The notes beneath the pieces are model-generated. The model saw only the letters and a list, made by a program, of their open reading frames with translations. It was not told the origin of the DNA and searched no databases. 64,000 bases of DNA, from the NCBI RefSeq assembly GCF_016859285.1, contig NC_053417.1:10925206-10989205 (forward strand). Reading direction: 5' to 3'. The stretch comes from Xiphias gladius. Taxonomy: Eukaryota > Chordata > Actinopteri > Istiophoriformes > Xiphiidae. The translations under genes and the position numbers were made by a program. Positions 1 through 13,200 of the stretch are shown here, piece after piece (within the stretch, counting starts at the first letter, position 1; each line of letters starts with the position of its first letter).

Positions 1-3000
1 ATGTTCCCTGTTGAGGTGACCACAACGGGGTATAGGTGGAAACAGAGCTTCGCTAGCCTGCCACCCCTCCTCACTCTCCCTTGCTCTCCCTTTCTCTGGC
101 TCTCTCTCTTGGGGAGGAGGGAGCAGCTTTCTATTAAAGACCCATCATCACAGTTGGGGGAAATCTAAAGGAATCACCAGTAACTGGAAGTGACAGCGAG
201 CCATTGGCAAGCTGGCCAGGAATTAACACACACATGCGCACACGCACACATGGACGGATGCGGTCAGGTGTGTGCACACACGCAGAGTCTCACCCTTCAG
301 TCCCCAGCTCGTTAGTCTACCCTACCGGACCAATAACAAATCTGACACTCAATTCATTCATACACGCATTCATGACGAGCCTGCAGTCTCACCTCACAGT
401 TACTGGATTACAGAGAGAGGAGCGAGAGAGGTGACTGACATCCATATACAAGCCTTATACAATGTGCACTTGTACGCACTCTAACTGTTGCCTGTAAAGG
501 GTTTGTGGATGAAAGGACAGAGCTATTGAAACCTGACACACTTTAAAGACTACATGTGACAGCTCTTTAAATATTTGGTTAACAGAATATATTGTTCAGT
601 AAATCTTCATTGCCAGACGCAGTGAGCACTACTAAAAATCAAATACTTGAAAAAATATCCTTACTTAAAACGGGTCAGTCACAAAAAAAGTACAATTTGA
701 AATTTTGGCAAATTAAACAGCCTGCCCTCACCTGTTTACCCCTGAAAATCCCCTCAGCCCCTGAACAGTTGATTAGCCACAGTCAGATGTGTTTAACGCT
801 GCAAAATTTTATTGGACTGAAGTTGGTGCAATTACATCAGTTTGAATACACATTTGTATGTGTGTTTTTTTTGGAGTCAAAGGTTATGTAATCATGTTAG
901 TTAAATTCTGTTTTGGCTAGGGGTGTGGACCAATAAATCTGCCAATGTGAACAAAAAGGAGGGTGGAGCTGTGACAGGTAGAGAACATTTGACAAATAGC
1001 CTCTTATGATGGACATTGCAGCACATGGTTTTCTACTCTGGGTTAGAACTTTAAGAGCAGTAAAGCTGCTGCATCTGTTAATACCTGTGCTGTCGCAAAG
1101 CACATCAGATAGAGGTGTGTCCTGTATATGTCTTGTAATATAAAAGTAGGATCGTCTTTATCCTGTTAATCAATGCAAAACAATCGGGAACTTCTAAACA
1201 TTTACAATGTTGCTGCAGCATTTTAAAATCAGCCACCCGGTGTGTTGCCATCGTCTCAATAATTATCTGAGCTTTAAACTCATCTTGAGCTCTCAGATGT
1301 GTTCGTGGGTTTTAATTTTATGACCACCTAACTGCCTGTTTATTACCTAGTTAATGCTATAGAACAAATCATATCATTAGAGAGCACACACTGCTCTTTA
1401 GCACTAAGATAAAGATGTGTCTTGTACAATATAAAAAGTACAATCCTCTTCCCTCTTATCAATAGAAAACAGCTCTCAGATGTGTTGGTGGCTTTTAATT
1501 TTATGACCACCCAACTAACTGTTTGTTGCCTGATTAATGCTGTGGCACAAATCATGCCATTAGTGAACATACACTACTCTTTAAATGTTTTATTGCTATC
1601 CTGCCATTAGGCAGCAGGTGGAGCATAAATAAAAGAGACAATTGGATATTTGGTGAACAAAACTTAAAGATAAAATACATAGATAGTAAAAAGGTACCAA
1701 AATTAAGGATTTAATAGTTTTAGCTTAACTGATGTTGCTGTTTGTGACTCAGCTATGACCCAGGCCTGAAGCCATATTATACTGAAATCCTTCCTTCAAT
1801 TAAACTTTTGCTCAAGATAATGAGCTGACTCACATGCTTTGTCCTTGAGAAATATGCTTCTCACCAGAAATTCTGCTCTGAACTAACATTTCCCTTTTAT
1901 TACCTGCACCCTATGTGGCCGTTTTACTGATTTATATAATTTTGACCAATTGTTTGGTATAGTGAATATACCTCTTTTTTTTAAAAATGGATTTTAGAGT
2001 ATATTCTTAAACCAGAATACAGGAGAACAGTATTTTTTTTCTCGATTGGCGTTCACTGTATTGAGATGAAATGCCTCAGCCTACTGACATTATCAATAAA
2101 AAATATTCCAAATAATCAACAACCAACAAATTGTTTTTTGGGAAAATAAAAAAGATTAAGTATTTATTGTAGTCTATGATCCATTGGAAAGACTATCTAT
2201 TGTGATGGTAATTTTTTCAATACTGTAAAAAAAAAAAGTAACAAAATAAACAGCCTGTATGGCTTGTTACAAAAAAAATTGAATTCAAAGTTTCGAGGAA
2301 TCAGATGGGTTGTTGATATCTTACTGACTCTGACCTTGTTACAGGTAATTGTGGAGGTGTTTTAACTTGCAGGGAACTTACTAGAGTTCACTTGTCAACT
2401 TAGGGTTATACAGCTGCCTTCTGTAGGTGTAGCTCTTTTGTCTGCCTAGCCATGGTGGATATCAGGTTATCTACAAACCTCTATTTATTTTGAACAAAGG
2501 GCTTTTTCTCCTCTTGAAAATGAAAACACACCACTTACTGTGAAATAGATGTGATTTTGAAATTCTTGGACACTGGTTGTTTGATAGAAGTCAGAAGTAG
2601 AGAGTGGTTAAATATTTCTATGAAAAACGCTAGGTTATGATTTTAAAATCTTATTAGGAAAGTGTGAAGGCCTATTGTGAACCCTAAATGGGATGTGTAA
2701 CGGAGTGAACTGACTTAGTTGAAAGATTGGTTTGCAGTCTGTACTTACTCTTCATCTGTCTTAGTGCCCCTCCCTCTGCTTGAGAGGCAGAGATATCCCC
2801 ACCTTGATGGAGCAGCAGTGAGGACGGACCATGTCAGGCAAAAAGAATAGTTTAAAAAAACAAAACAAACCAAAACAGAGACACACAGGTGGAAATGGAG
2901 CAGGTGAAAGAAGGAACATGTAAACAGAAATGTATATTAAGGGGTTAATGGGAATAAATGATTACACAATACTAGCAGGTGATGTTGGTTTAACACAAAA

Positions 3001-4064
3001 AAAGGAGAACATCAGTATAATTATTATTCCTAAAGACAAATGTTTTAGCTCTTGTCACTCTTCATGTTACTGTTATTTGATGTCTGAGCACCAGATGCAT
3101 ACCCAGTCGTCTTGGACCACTCTTTAACCCGACCGACCCAAAGTTTCTTCCAGTTTTTTTGACAAATAATGATTACTTTGGGATGTTTTCCTTATCTACT
3201 GAGTTTCAAACGTTGTGGTTTATGTTTTTTTTCATATGGTAGTGTGCTGTGCTTGATTTGCTTCCAAGTGTGTTATTTGTTATATAATTTATTATTTTAT
3301 TTTGTCTTGTGGTGGATTACTTATTGGTAAGATTGGGGCAGGCTGTTTTTCTGTAAAGTCATTAGAGGTATGTCTGTAAGGAATGGTGAAACTAAATAAT
3401 ACTTGTAGAACTTGAGCAGAGATCACACATTTTATTAGTTGTAATCAAATTTAAATAACTTTTCAATTCTTAAAGCTTGTTGGGTGAAATTCTAGGACTT
3501 AATATGTGTATTTATTAGAAAGACATTGCAACATTGCATCTGCCACATCTTACCCTACAATTTTTTGCCATGAATTCTAAATCCTTGATGCATTTTCAAG
3601 ATTCATGGGAACCTTGGACAGTTCATTTTTACCACTTAAATTTACACGGTTAAAATTTCCCTGTAACTAGAACATGTACACTGTCAGACAACAGTATCCA
3701 GGGCAATGGGGCACTTAAGGAAATGGCTGAACACTAAACCAGTTCTCAGGGTAATTGTAGCCCATCATCATTAATTTATAATCTATTATTTAGGATGCTA
3801 GGGTCAAACTCAACTAATCTGCAACCAGTGAGATTACATTGTGCCCGTATTACCAGGGACTCTGCTTTATAGGAATGATTACACAATAATGTTGTATAAG
3901 CAAACAACTAATCTGAAAAAAAATGTGCATAAATGTTTTAACTCTCCTTTTTAAAAAAAAAAAAAAACTGATCAGACTTTTAGTGCCAGAAAAAAGTAGG
4001 AAATGAAGAGAGACAAAAAAATTAAAGGATGGAGAAAGAAGGGGAAAACTTAAGAAACACTCAC
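1..4064 (-). other. espn: espn intron 9 (no exon found)
   Basis: This stretch follows exon 9 in the direction of transcription. I looked for the expected next peptide (KSFNMMSPTG, then the WH2 motif LLAEIKAG) and did not find it. It contains CA-rich simple sequence at 229-290, a CT-rich patch at 65-115, poly-A/T runs and the duplication at 1289-1583. Confidence 0.6.
1289..1583. repeat. Two-copy local direct repeat in espn intron 9
   Basis: Two similar units of about 112 bp, 1289-1400 and 1472-1583. Both begin GCTCTCAGATGTGTT, share TTTTAATTTTATGACCACC, and end with a CTCTTTA motif. The spacer sequence preceding unit 2 (about 1403-1471) also resembles about 1110-1190, so the duplicated block was larger and one copy contains about 110 extra bases. 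I see no coding potential. Confidence 0.8.
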
Positions 4065-4296
4065 TTCCTGATGAGGAAGATAGGCGTCGCTGGTTGATGG
4101 AGGTGGTACTGGCATTATTCTGGGTGGTTGGCGTCTCAGGGGGCAATGGAGGAGGTGGAGGGGGTGTTGGCTTTGGGTTGCTTGGGGGAAGAGGGGGTGG
4201 TGGTGGTGGAGGTGGGGGCGGGATTGATTCCTCTGTGGTCCCATTCTCAGAGCTGTGGTCAGGGCTGTCGGAAGGCTCCTCCAATAACACGCAGCC
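4065..4296 (-). CDS. espn: espn exon 9 (second proline-rich segment)
   Basis: 232 bp, residues 567-643 plus one base. It starts [17 protein letters not shown] run of ten prolines then LPP begins near residue 592, followed by a second six-proline run. It ends [11 protein letters not shown], which lines up with human CGQRRSSSSTGSTKSFN just before the WH2 motif. The acceptor is ctgaccag and the donor A|gtgagt in phase 1, so at least one more exon is required further left. Confidence 0.9.
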
Positions 4297-7200
4297 CTGG
4301 TCAGAGAAGAAGGGGAGGGACAGGGCAGAATTAGTCAGTCTTATTCTGTATCCATTAACTTGTTGTAGTCACCCCTGTAGGGTTTCTCCTAGCAACTATC
4401 TTTGTTGTATTACTTTGTTAGCCAATATTTGGTCACTGATAACAGGGATGAGACAGGTGGCCCATGTAGTGATTTTGTCCACTTCACGCCACTTGAACAT
4501 TGATAATTAAAATCCCAAGGCTTTTTTTTGCCTCTGTAATTAGTGTAATTTTTGCATCCTAAAACATGTAAAATAAAAAAAATAAAAAAGTTTTTATTTA
4601 TTAATTGAAAACAATAAATCAATCAACAATGCCAGTGAATTTGTTTTCCCTACTTACATTGGCATGCCAGTTTAAACTGCTGTGCTGAGCAGGCATTAAA
4701 TTCTTGCACACAGGCTGTCAACAGTGACAGATGTATGCAGCCAAAATAGAAGTGGCTTCCCTCTGCTTCCTGCCATCTTTAATCAACTCATAAAGACATA
4801 ATACCCTAATGCTAATAACAGCACTAATATGACCTAATCTCTTGGGGGAACCTCTGAGGGAAAACAGTGGGAAGAAGCCATCTGTCACTGCAAGTGATAG
4901 TGCTTTAACCCCCATGCCCTGCACTCCCCCCACCAGGCACGCGTCTGACACGCTCTGAGAGTGTGCCATATTTCTGCTGGATGTAAGTTAATGGGCCGTG
5001 ACATTTAACCCGACCCCACCCATCCTTTATTCTTGAGACGCGTGCTCGTCATTGTTGCCCCCTTTACTTTCCAAACCCCCCAGAGAGTTGGGGGGAGAGC
5101 CATGTCCAGATGGATCTTGGCAGCACGTGCTGTTTCTTCTGTTGATTAGCCGGTCCATCTGTTAGGGTGCCTCTGAGACCAGTAGGGGCCCCACTGAGGC
5201 CTTAATTGGCTAAATGTGGATTATACCCCGTATCACCCTGAACATCCCCACCCCTGATACCCATGAGATTATAATCTCCTGAGACACTGATGAGAATCTA
5301 ACAGACTCTTCATTCAGCTGCCTGTGCAGGCATGTGGCAGCAAACGTGTTTTAACAAATAATCCTGGGGAATACATGGAGTCACAGGAAGAAATTTTCCT
5401 TGAGTATTTTTAGGGAACATGCAAAAGCAAACATAAAATATTTTGATTTGTAATCTAGCATTTTATATAAACTTGCTTTTTCGCCATAGAAAAATGAGAT
5501 TTAGGGTTTTTTTTTTTTTTTTTAATAGGACATCTGGTCATTGGTGACTTCCTGTTAAGTGCTCTGTTGTCTGGGATGTTCCTGCGTTTGTTCCACTGTA
5601 GGTTCTTGGATAGTTTACACAACAGGGGGGAGACTCAGAAGGCAATGGAAATGAGGGAGCAGTTTGCATCAGGTGCGAACAAAAGCTCAGGAGGACACAA
5701 GATTATATAACATGCTGAGTGGCATAATGCACAGGCAAATAGTGCAGTCAGTGCGGTAACCTAATGCCATAACCCAGCCAAACCATATCCTGAAAAGGAA
5801 CTTGTAAGGAGCTGAGTAGACCACACAATCCTCAACAGTATAAGGCCACAGTATGTAAACCCTTTACAAACCCTATACCAGTATCCATTAGAATTACAGC
5901 CCATATACTATTATTTCGCAATGTGACACTTTGCACTGCATGCTATGCTATATAGCAAGATGTTATAATTGATCTTAAAATTTAGTAAATAACCCCCCCT
6001 CCCAAAAAAAAGGATTATAATATCAATCCTTGTCTGAAATCAACTGCTGTTCTGAGATTATGTGTGATGGTGCCGCAACATTTAACACATTAATGTTGCA
6101 ATAAACAGCTGAGTTCTGTTATACCTCCTCATTGGGTGCCATGCCTTTACTCCCACGGGGATCGGCCGTGTCGCTGCCCAGGGTTTTATAGTAGTCCCCA
6201 GTGCTGGGCTGCTTGCTGAAGCTCCTTGACTTCCTGTTCGAATCCACACGCCGCAATTTCTCCTGGTTTTCTCCAGTAGTGAGCTCCTTAAGAGAGAATA
6301 ATAATAATAATAATAATAAGGATTTTTTTTTTTTTTTTAAAGTCAGTGAGAAATATAAATAGCTTTAAAAGGCTTTGGTTTAACCTTCTCATTAGTTTTA
6401 ATCGTTTTTTTCAAACTTTAGTTTTTTCAATTTTTTTTAATCAGTTTCCCTGAAAATTTTAAATTGAACTTCAACCCATTCAGACAGGAAACAGATTTGT
6501 GAAAGAAACATACATTTCTGTTTTTAGCACCTTTGAATGGTTTAGTTTAGTGCTGAAATTATTAATCAATCAAGTAATCAATGTGATTTCATGCAATTAT
6601 TTGTCCAATGTGATAGTAACCTGAATATTTTTGGGTTTTGGACTGTTGGTTGGACAAGCAATTTGTAGACATCACCTTGAGCTCTCACTGTTTTCTGGTA
6701 TTTTATAAGGAAAACAATCAAGAAATATCTTTTCATTACAGGAAATGGGAAGTAAAATAGGATATTTGGAGAGTTCACTGCAAAACATGAATTAGCTACA
6801 TTTTGTATAGTGAAATATAATTCATCTTGTATTCATTTCCAAAGAAAGATAAAGGAGTCAAAGAAAGTGAAATTTATAAATTAGGATTCTAAAATGATAG
6901 TTGCTATCACACATATTTGGCCGACAAAATAAAAATCATTATGTTTTATAAATACTCAGTGGGAAATGGATTTATATGGACATATTGTACTTTTGGAGTG
7001 AACTTGTCATTTATGGCACAAACACACTGTAAAATATACTTAAGAGGTTTTGTTGCAAGATTAGCTCTGTCATGTGACCAAAGCAGCTTTATTTGAATAA
7101 CGGAACAAGGCTTTAATTCATTTCAAGTAAACATTAGCATTAATGTTTCAGGTAAAGACTACAGGGCCACAGAATGTAAGAGTTCACATGCAACTTTGGG

Positions 7201-10200
7201 GTCACTAACTTAACCCTTTTAGCTGAGCCCTCTCACTTTCGGCTCAGACAATTGTCTCAACCTGGAGCTGTAAGGGCATAATATCAAACTCCGGTCAATC
7301 TGAGAGTCTTCACTGTATGCTGCTGTTGGAATATATGTGGGTCAGACTGTACATATTTCAGAGTAACCAGACATTAGCATGGACTAAGCTCACCTTGCAT
7401 TTTGAGTAGCCATTATGACTAAACGCTTCTTCTAGTCAATCTGTGGATACATTTTCTTAAAGGAAAAAGCCTTGCATTTGCATTTAGTCCTCTGCTAAGT
7501 AGACTTATAATAAATCTTTTCCTAGGAATTACTTTTTTCCAACAATGCAAAAAGGTCTTGAAATGTGAAAAAAGTAAGCCCCCTTCAACAGTATATTTTC
7601 AAAAATTAAACTTCAAAGCTGTAAACTACAAACATGCCTTAGTCCTCATAGTAAAATGTAAAGCTACTTTGCCCTTCAAATCTGACTTGAGTTCATTTAC
7701 ATTTTAATGCCTACGGATGGCACGACTTCTCACAATATCCAGAGCCTCAGACGTCAAACAGATGTCTGATGTTAAAATAAGCGGAAATAATTGACAGCTG
7801 ACCCCTGACCTCTCCCCCTTTGTGGTGTCGTGTTCTGAGTTCTTATAAGCCTGTTTAGTTTTGTTGACTCATGTCTGCTGTCAAAGAATGGTCCCTGAGC
7901 ACTCATCAGGTGGGAGGGTAATGTGAGCAGGGGAGTGCTACAGATGGTTTTATTGTCATCCTCCAGGGAGGTGGGCCAACAATAGCAAATGTACAAAGCA
8001 TTTTAGCTGCACCCCTCCCATCCTCCACACAGACATACACAAACACAGACAGTCTTTCTTCCTATTATATGAATGTGTCTGTCACCATAAAGTCATTGTT
8101 ATATAAGGTTGTGTAGCCTGGTTGCCCCAAAAGCCGCAGATTATAAAAGGTCATACACAGGTGGGCTGGTGTGTTTGTGTAATTTTAAAATTAGTAAAAA
8201 GTTAGATACATACTCTACAATAACCAATTAAAATAGAGAGGCAAAGGAAGGTACACAATTAAAACATGACAACAGATGCTACACATTCATTGTCTGACCA
8301 TATATTGGCTCAAACTGCTCTAGAACCAGGAGATTAGCAAAAATATGCAAAGCAACTTTTGTAATATGTTGCATCTGCAGCCCAGTTTTCTACATGACAT
8401 TACTTTTGCCAGTGGTAAAAACAAGGCATTCTTATTCCTCTTAACACCTTACCTTAGCGTGAAAAATCCTCTACTGCAGCTCTCCTCCGGTCCGGACCGA
8501 CCCTTAGCCACAAAGCTCAGCAAAGCACAGAGAGTAGCTGTCACCAGATCCAGAGCGTCACCACCTCTCCACCCAGCGCTACACTTGTCACTCTACCTGC
8601 CCTCTCACTTTACCCACAGGCCTCATCAATAACCTATTGGGCTGTCCACAACGGTATCAATGATGTCACTACGAGCCCACAGACCAACCACTCCCCAACC
8701 CTGCCCAGTGCCTCTTATGCAAAACACAAAGTGCCCGGTTCTTCCTTAAACATGGCCGGCTACACACAAATCTCTCAGACTTTAGGATTATTAGAATATT
8801 CTAACGTTCAGTGCCCCAAATTGGCAGCAAAAAATGGTAGAAAATATACTGATGTGGAGGGACTCCAGTAGATCTAAAGAATGCAAAAAAAATATGCGGC
8901 AAAGTACTAATTTGTTTGGCTGCTTCACATGAAACGTTTGACTTCAAAGCAAATGAGGTGAGAGATGCAGCAGCAGAGAGAACCTAGATAATCATGAACA
9001 AACAAAAAAAAAAAAAAACACCTGAAACTTTTTTCCTTTTAAACTGCATTCAACAGATTTCCTACATTGTTTTTAAGTGAGTCAACAAGAGTTTATTAGT
9101 AAATTTTCTCCATGCCAACCTGTAATGTGTCTACAGGTTGTGAGCCTGGTCCATCTGATCTGCTGTGTCCCTGGATGAGGTTACTGTTCCTTGTTGCTGT
9201 GACACCCAAGGTAGATTGTTTTTCCCAATGTATATGGTACACACTGATTTTAATAGTGCGTCTTTGTGTGTGCACGCATTTGTTGTTAATAAGTGCGCGC
9301 CCCGGGCTGGTCACCTGGGTACAGAGATGAGAGGGGGCAGCCCCTAATTAAAAACTCACCCCCACACAGCCGATGGCGCATGCATGTACACACAAAGGCA
9401 TAGAGCTCACCCTGGAGACAGGACACTGTTGCTACTTGTGGACTTTATAACAGCAATTGACTTTGTATAGCAGATCTATACATACACCCGCGGTCTTTCT
9501 GTCTGAACATTTGATATTTCCTGCAAATCAGCTGATTCTGCAGCACCCTAACTCTATACTGTAATTCTGCTTTTAGATGAAATCATACAGCACTGACAAC
9601 CTTTTAAGTAGGCTGATTTAGAGGTGTGCCATTTGACTATTACTATGGAAGATAAAAATATTTCAAACATTTTTTTATTCTGTTATAGTTGCAGAAATTA
9701 ATAAAATAAAGAGTAAACCAATAATGATTTAAAACAAATATATCTCTCACATCTCTATCTCATTACATTTGTATCTCTTGTGTTGTTTAGTTGAAGCTAA
9801 AGCAACTTTATTTACATAACTAGACACACGCATGTCTTGTCATCATCTTACTGAAAGACGTGATAGCAAGCAGGAATGAATTCTTCATGATGTGAAAGTG
9901 ATCCCTCAGATTGGTTATCTTTGTCATAATTACAATGCTCCCATAAAAACTCCACAATTCAATTAGAATTACAACTTCACAACCACTTATAATGTAGAGC
10001 AGCACTGAACCACCAGAAGCAGCACTGAGACTATTGTTGTCAATTTTAATTGCTCCTCCTTGTCAGCTCTTTAAACTCAATTTTGAGTGATCTGTGGCCA
10101 GATTAATTACTGGAATTAAGATCAAACTCATCACAACAACCATTGTGTGTGTCAACCCAGAGACCTGTCACTTTAATGAGCATCTTCGTTTGCCTCGTTA

Positions 10201-13200
10201 GCCATGCTAACACAATAACATCATTGTGGGCACCCAGACAATGCATGCTGTTACACAAGAGCAACAGCCAAGCTGATTAGACACAAGGGAAAATGGCAGT
10301 TATTGGCCAATTTATCCCAAACACCCTGGTCCTTCTACTTGTTTCGGAGTGTTCCATATCATTCATCAAGTCAAAACTTCAGATATCTAGTTTTAATAAA
10401 CTAATGTGTGCATATTGAGCGACAGTTACCTAAACCTACTGCATATAACATATAACATACTGCATATAACATACCAGCCATGTGCCATGCATCATCCAAT
10501 ATAAAGACTTTGATTTACTACACTGTCTTTATATCACAAATAGGTCAGAGGGTGAGACCCTACTTACTATTTCTGCACAGTGCAACTGTTTAATGAACAA
10601 GCACCATCAGTGATCACAATAAAAAATTGTGGGAATTCTTAAGAGATTTCCCTCAATTTGAAGAAATCTTTGCACAGCTCTTTTGAGCTCATGTAGGAGC
10701 TCACCACCACTGTCCTTACCTCTTTCTTGCCAGTGTTGCTCTCCACGTGCCGCAAGTTGCTTTTCACATTCAGGAACTCAGCTGATGACGGCTCCTGAGG
10801 GGGCTGTGGTGCCGGGTAGCTTGGGGGCGGAGGGGGCACTGGAGGAGCCTGTGGGGGAGGTGGGGGTGGAAAGGTTGGTGGTGGCGGGGGCTTGGAGGTG
10901 GCATCAGCTGGCATGTCATTCTTCTTGGGAATGTCCGAGCCGATGTCTGGGTTTAGCATGTCCATGTATGCCTGCATGTCTGAAATGGCAGACTCGGATG
11001 CACCTGTGACAAAGACGCGGTCCATGTATTAATGTAGACCTGACTTACTGAGTTTCTTACAAGAATCCAAACATGGTGAACTGCTGATTTAAATTAACAA
11101 AACAAAGCATTAAGTAAAACTTTAAACATTTACTCCATTCCATTCTCTTAATACACCACTCAAACATGAATGGGGAAACATGAGTTACTCTGTAGGTCCA
11201 CCTCTCAATCCATAGCAGAATTTCTGCACACAAACCACTAGGGTGCAGCACCAGTATACCAGCACCTGTAACCTGGATCAACAGGAAGTATACTGCTGCA
11301 TGTTAACTGTACTACAGTAAATAGCTGAAGTTTCCACCATTGCTGAGATGCTACATTTGGCATGTAGAAGAAACATCAGTTGAGGATTTAGGGCTAAATG
11401 ACTGAGGATGGCAAATCTTGTTTCACCTAATATTCTGATTATGAGCTGAAAAAAAAATCTAATTGACTGGAGCTCGTCAGCCTCTGATATTAAAATTTAG
11501 AAACAGAATGGGACAGCATTTGGAATTAATTGAAATGAAAACCATCGTACACAGTAAATTTCTAGTTTCTTTGGTGGTTCACCTTAGAAAACAAAGTTGC
11601 AGTATAAAGTGTGAAAAAAATTCAGACCTGTGTGCACAACTGTGTTCAGCTGAGCAGATGTGCCGCGAGACATTGTTAAGCTGCTCCTCTTCTCCCCAGT
11701 GCTGGACTGGCTGGAGTTGGCTGAGTCGTAGTTGGACATGGAGCTGGATGGTGAACTGATGTCAAAGTGTGCCACCTGGCTGGCAGGGGGCATGGTGGTG
11801 TTCGGGGACGAGAGGCCCGAGTCTGGCTGCTTGTACTCTAGGTCCGTTGAGGGGTCCCGGGACAAAACACGGTGCTCAACACTCTGTTAGAGGATGCAGC
11901 TCATGAATACAAGCACCATTAACTGCCCAATGTGTAGAAATTTTTTCCACAGTAGTAAAGAACAATAATGAACAACAATTGCTAGTTATTAAAACGTCTG
12001 TTTGGTTTTTTTTTGTTTGTTTTGTTTTTTCATTTAGATGCACAAGGATACATTGTCATTATTAAAGATGGATAAATGACTTTTTATTAATATGAAGTAG
12101 CTTTTCATTCATAATTTCCCATCCCAATACTTCTCACTCCCTGAAGAGTCACATGAAGAGAACAGTATTATGAGTTTAATTACTGCACACTAATGAAACA
12201 TCTCACAGCTGATCAGAAAGGCTCTGGGGCCCTCTGCTTTTCCCACAGTGCAGGACTCAGTTGGCTGAATGTCCCTTATGGATATATATGTTTCCTGCAC
12301 ACCAGAAAGAGTTCAATGTGGAGGAGTTATTATTCCTCTTGCCACTTGGGGATCTCAGTGGGTTGAGGCTACGAAGGCCACTGTATGTCAAGTGTTAATA
12401 GCTCTAGTAATTAGCTGAGAGAAACTGATGTTAGTCAAGGGACATGTTGGCTCAGCGACAACTATTTTGTTGCTGCCGTGTGCATAGTCTTGTTTCTCAA
12501 AGTTGTATTTTTGTCCTGGCGTACAAAACCAAGTTAGAATTGTGAATAATTAGAATATTTAAATAAAATTTTTGACTAAAATTATGCAGAATATTGACTA
12601 CAGTTTGGACATGAAACATAGTGTCACTATAGCTGATATGATAACTCGTAATTTCATGCAGAGTAGGGTGAAGTGAAGGCTGGGTATGTGTGCTATCGAT
12701 AGAACAAACAAGGCAACATTTCACATGCCGTACTTCATGAATGTTCTGTGTAGAACAAATATTGTATGTTCTCTTGTTTTGACGTGTAAGCGTTGAGCTC
12801 CCATGGGTGTCCGATTACTCGACAAAAATTGTGGTACCTAGAGAAGTGGATCCCAGCCTTCTTAGCTTGTGATCCCTTTTAAAATTAAGCAAAGACTACT
12901 TATGCCTCCCACATCATAGATTATAGCCTTAGTGTGAATTATGAACAGTTCAACCAATGACTTGTTTTTTTCTCTACTTTAGACATTTGTGTAGATAAAA
13001 TGCTGTGATCCTCACTAATAAATCCCCCTCTTGTTCCTGTCCACAAAGAGGTAGGAGGTCAAGACGCAGTGTGCAGTATCATATGATGAGCATCGTTGTC
13101 TCTCTTACCATGTTCTCCACAGTGCGCAGATACTTGGCACACTGGGAGTGGCTGTTGTATTCAGCCAGGTCTGCTCCCGTGAAGCCGTCCTGGTCCCTGA

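Noticed and set aside
4094..4510. Glycine-rich plus-strand frame
   Set aside because: The antisense of the proline-rich espn exon 9.
10683..11009. 108-codon plus-strand frame
   Set aside because: The antisense of espn exon 7.
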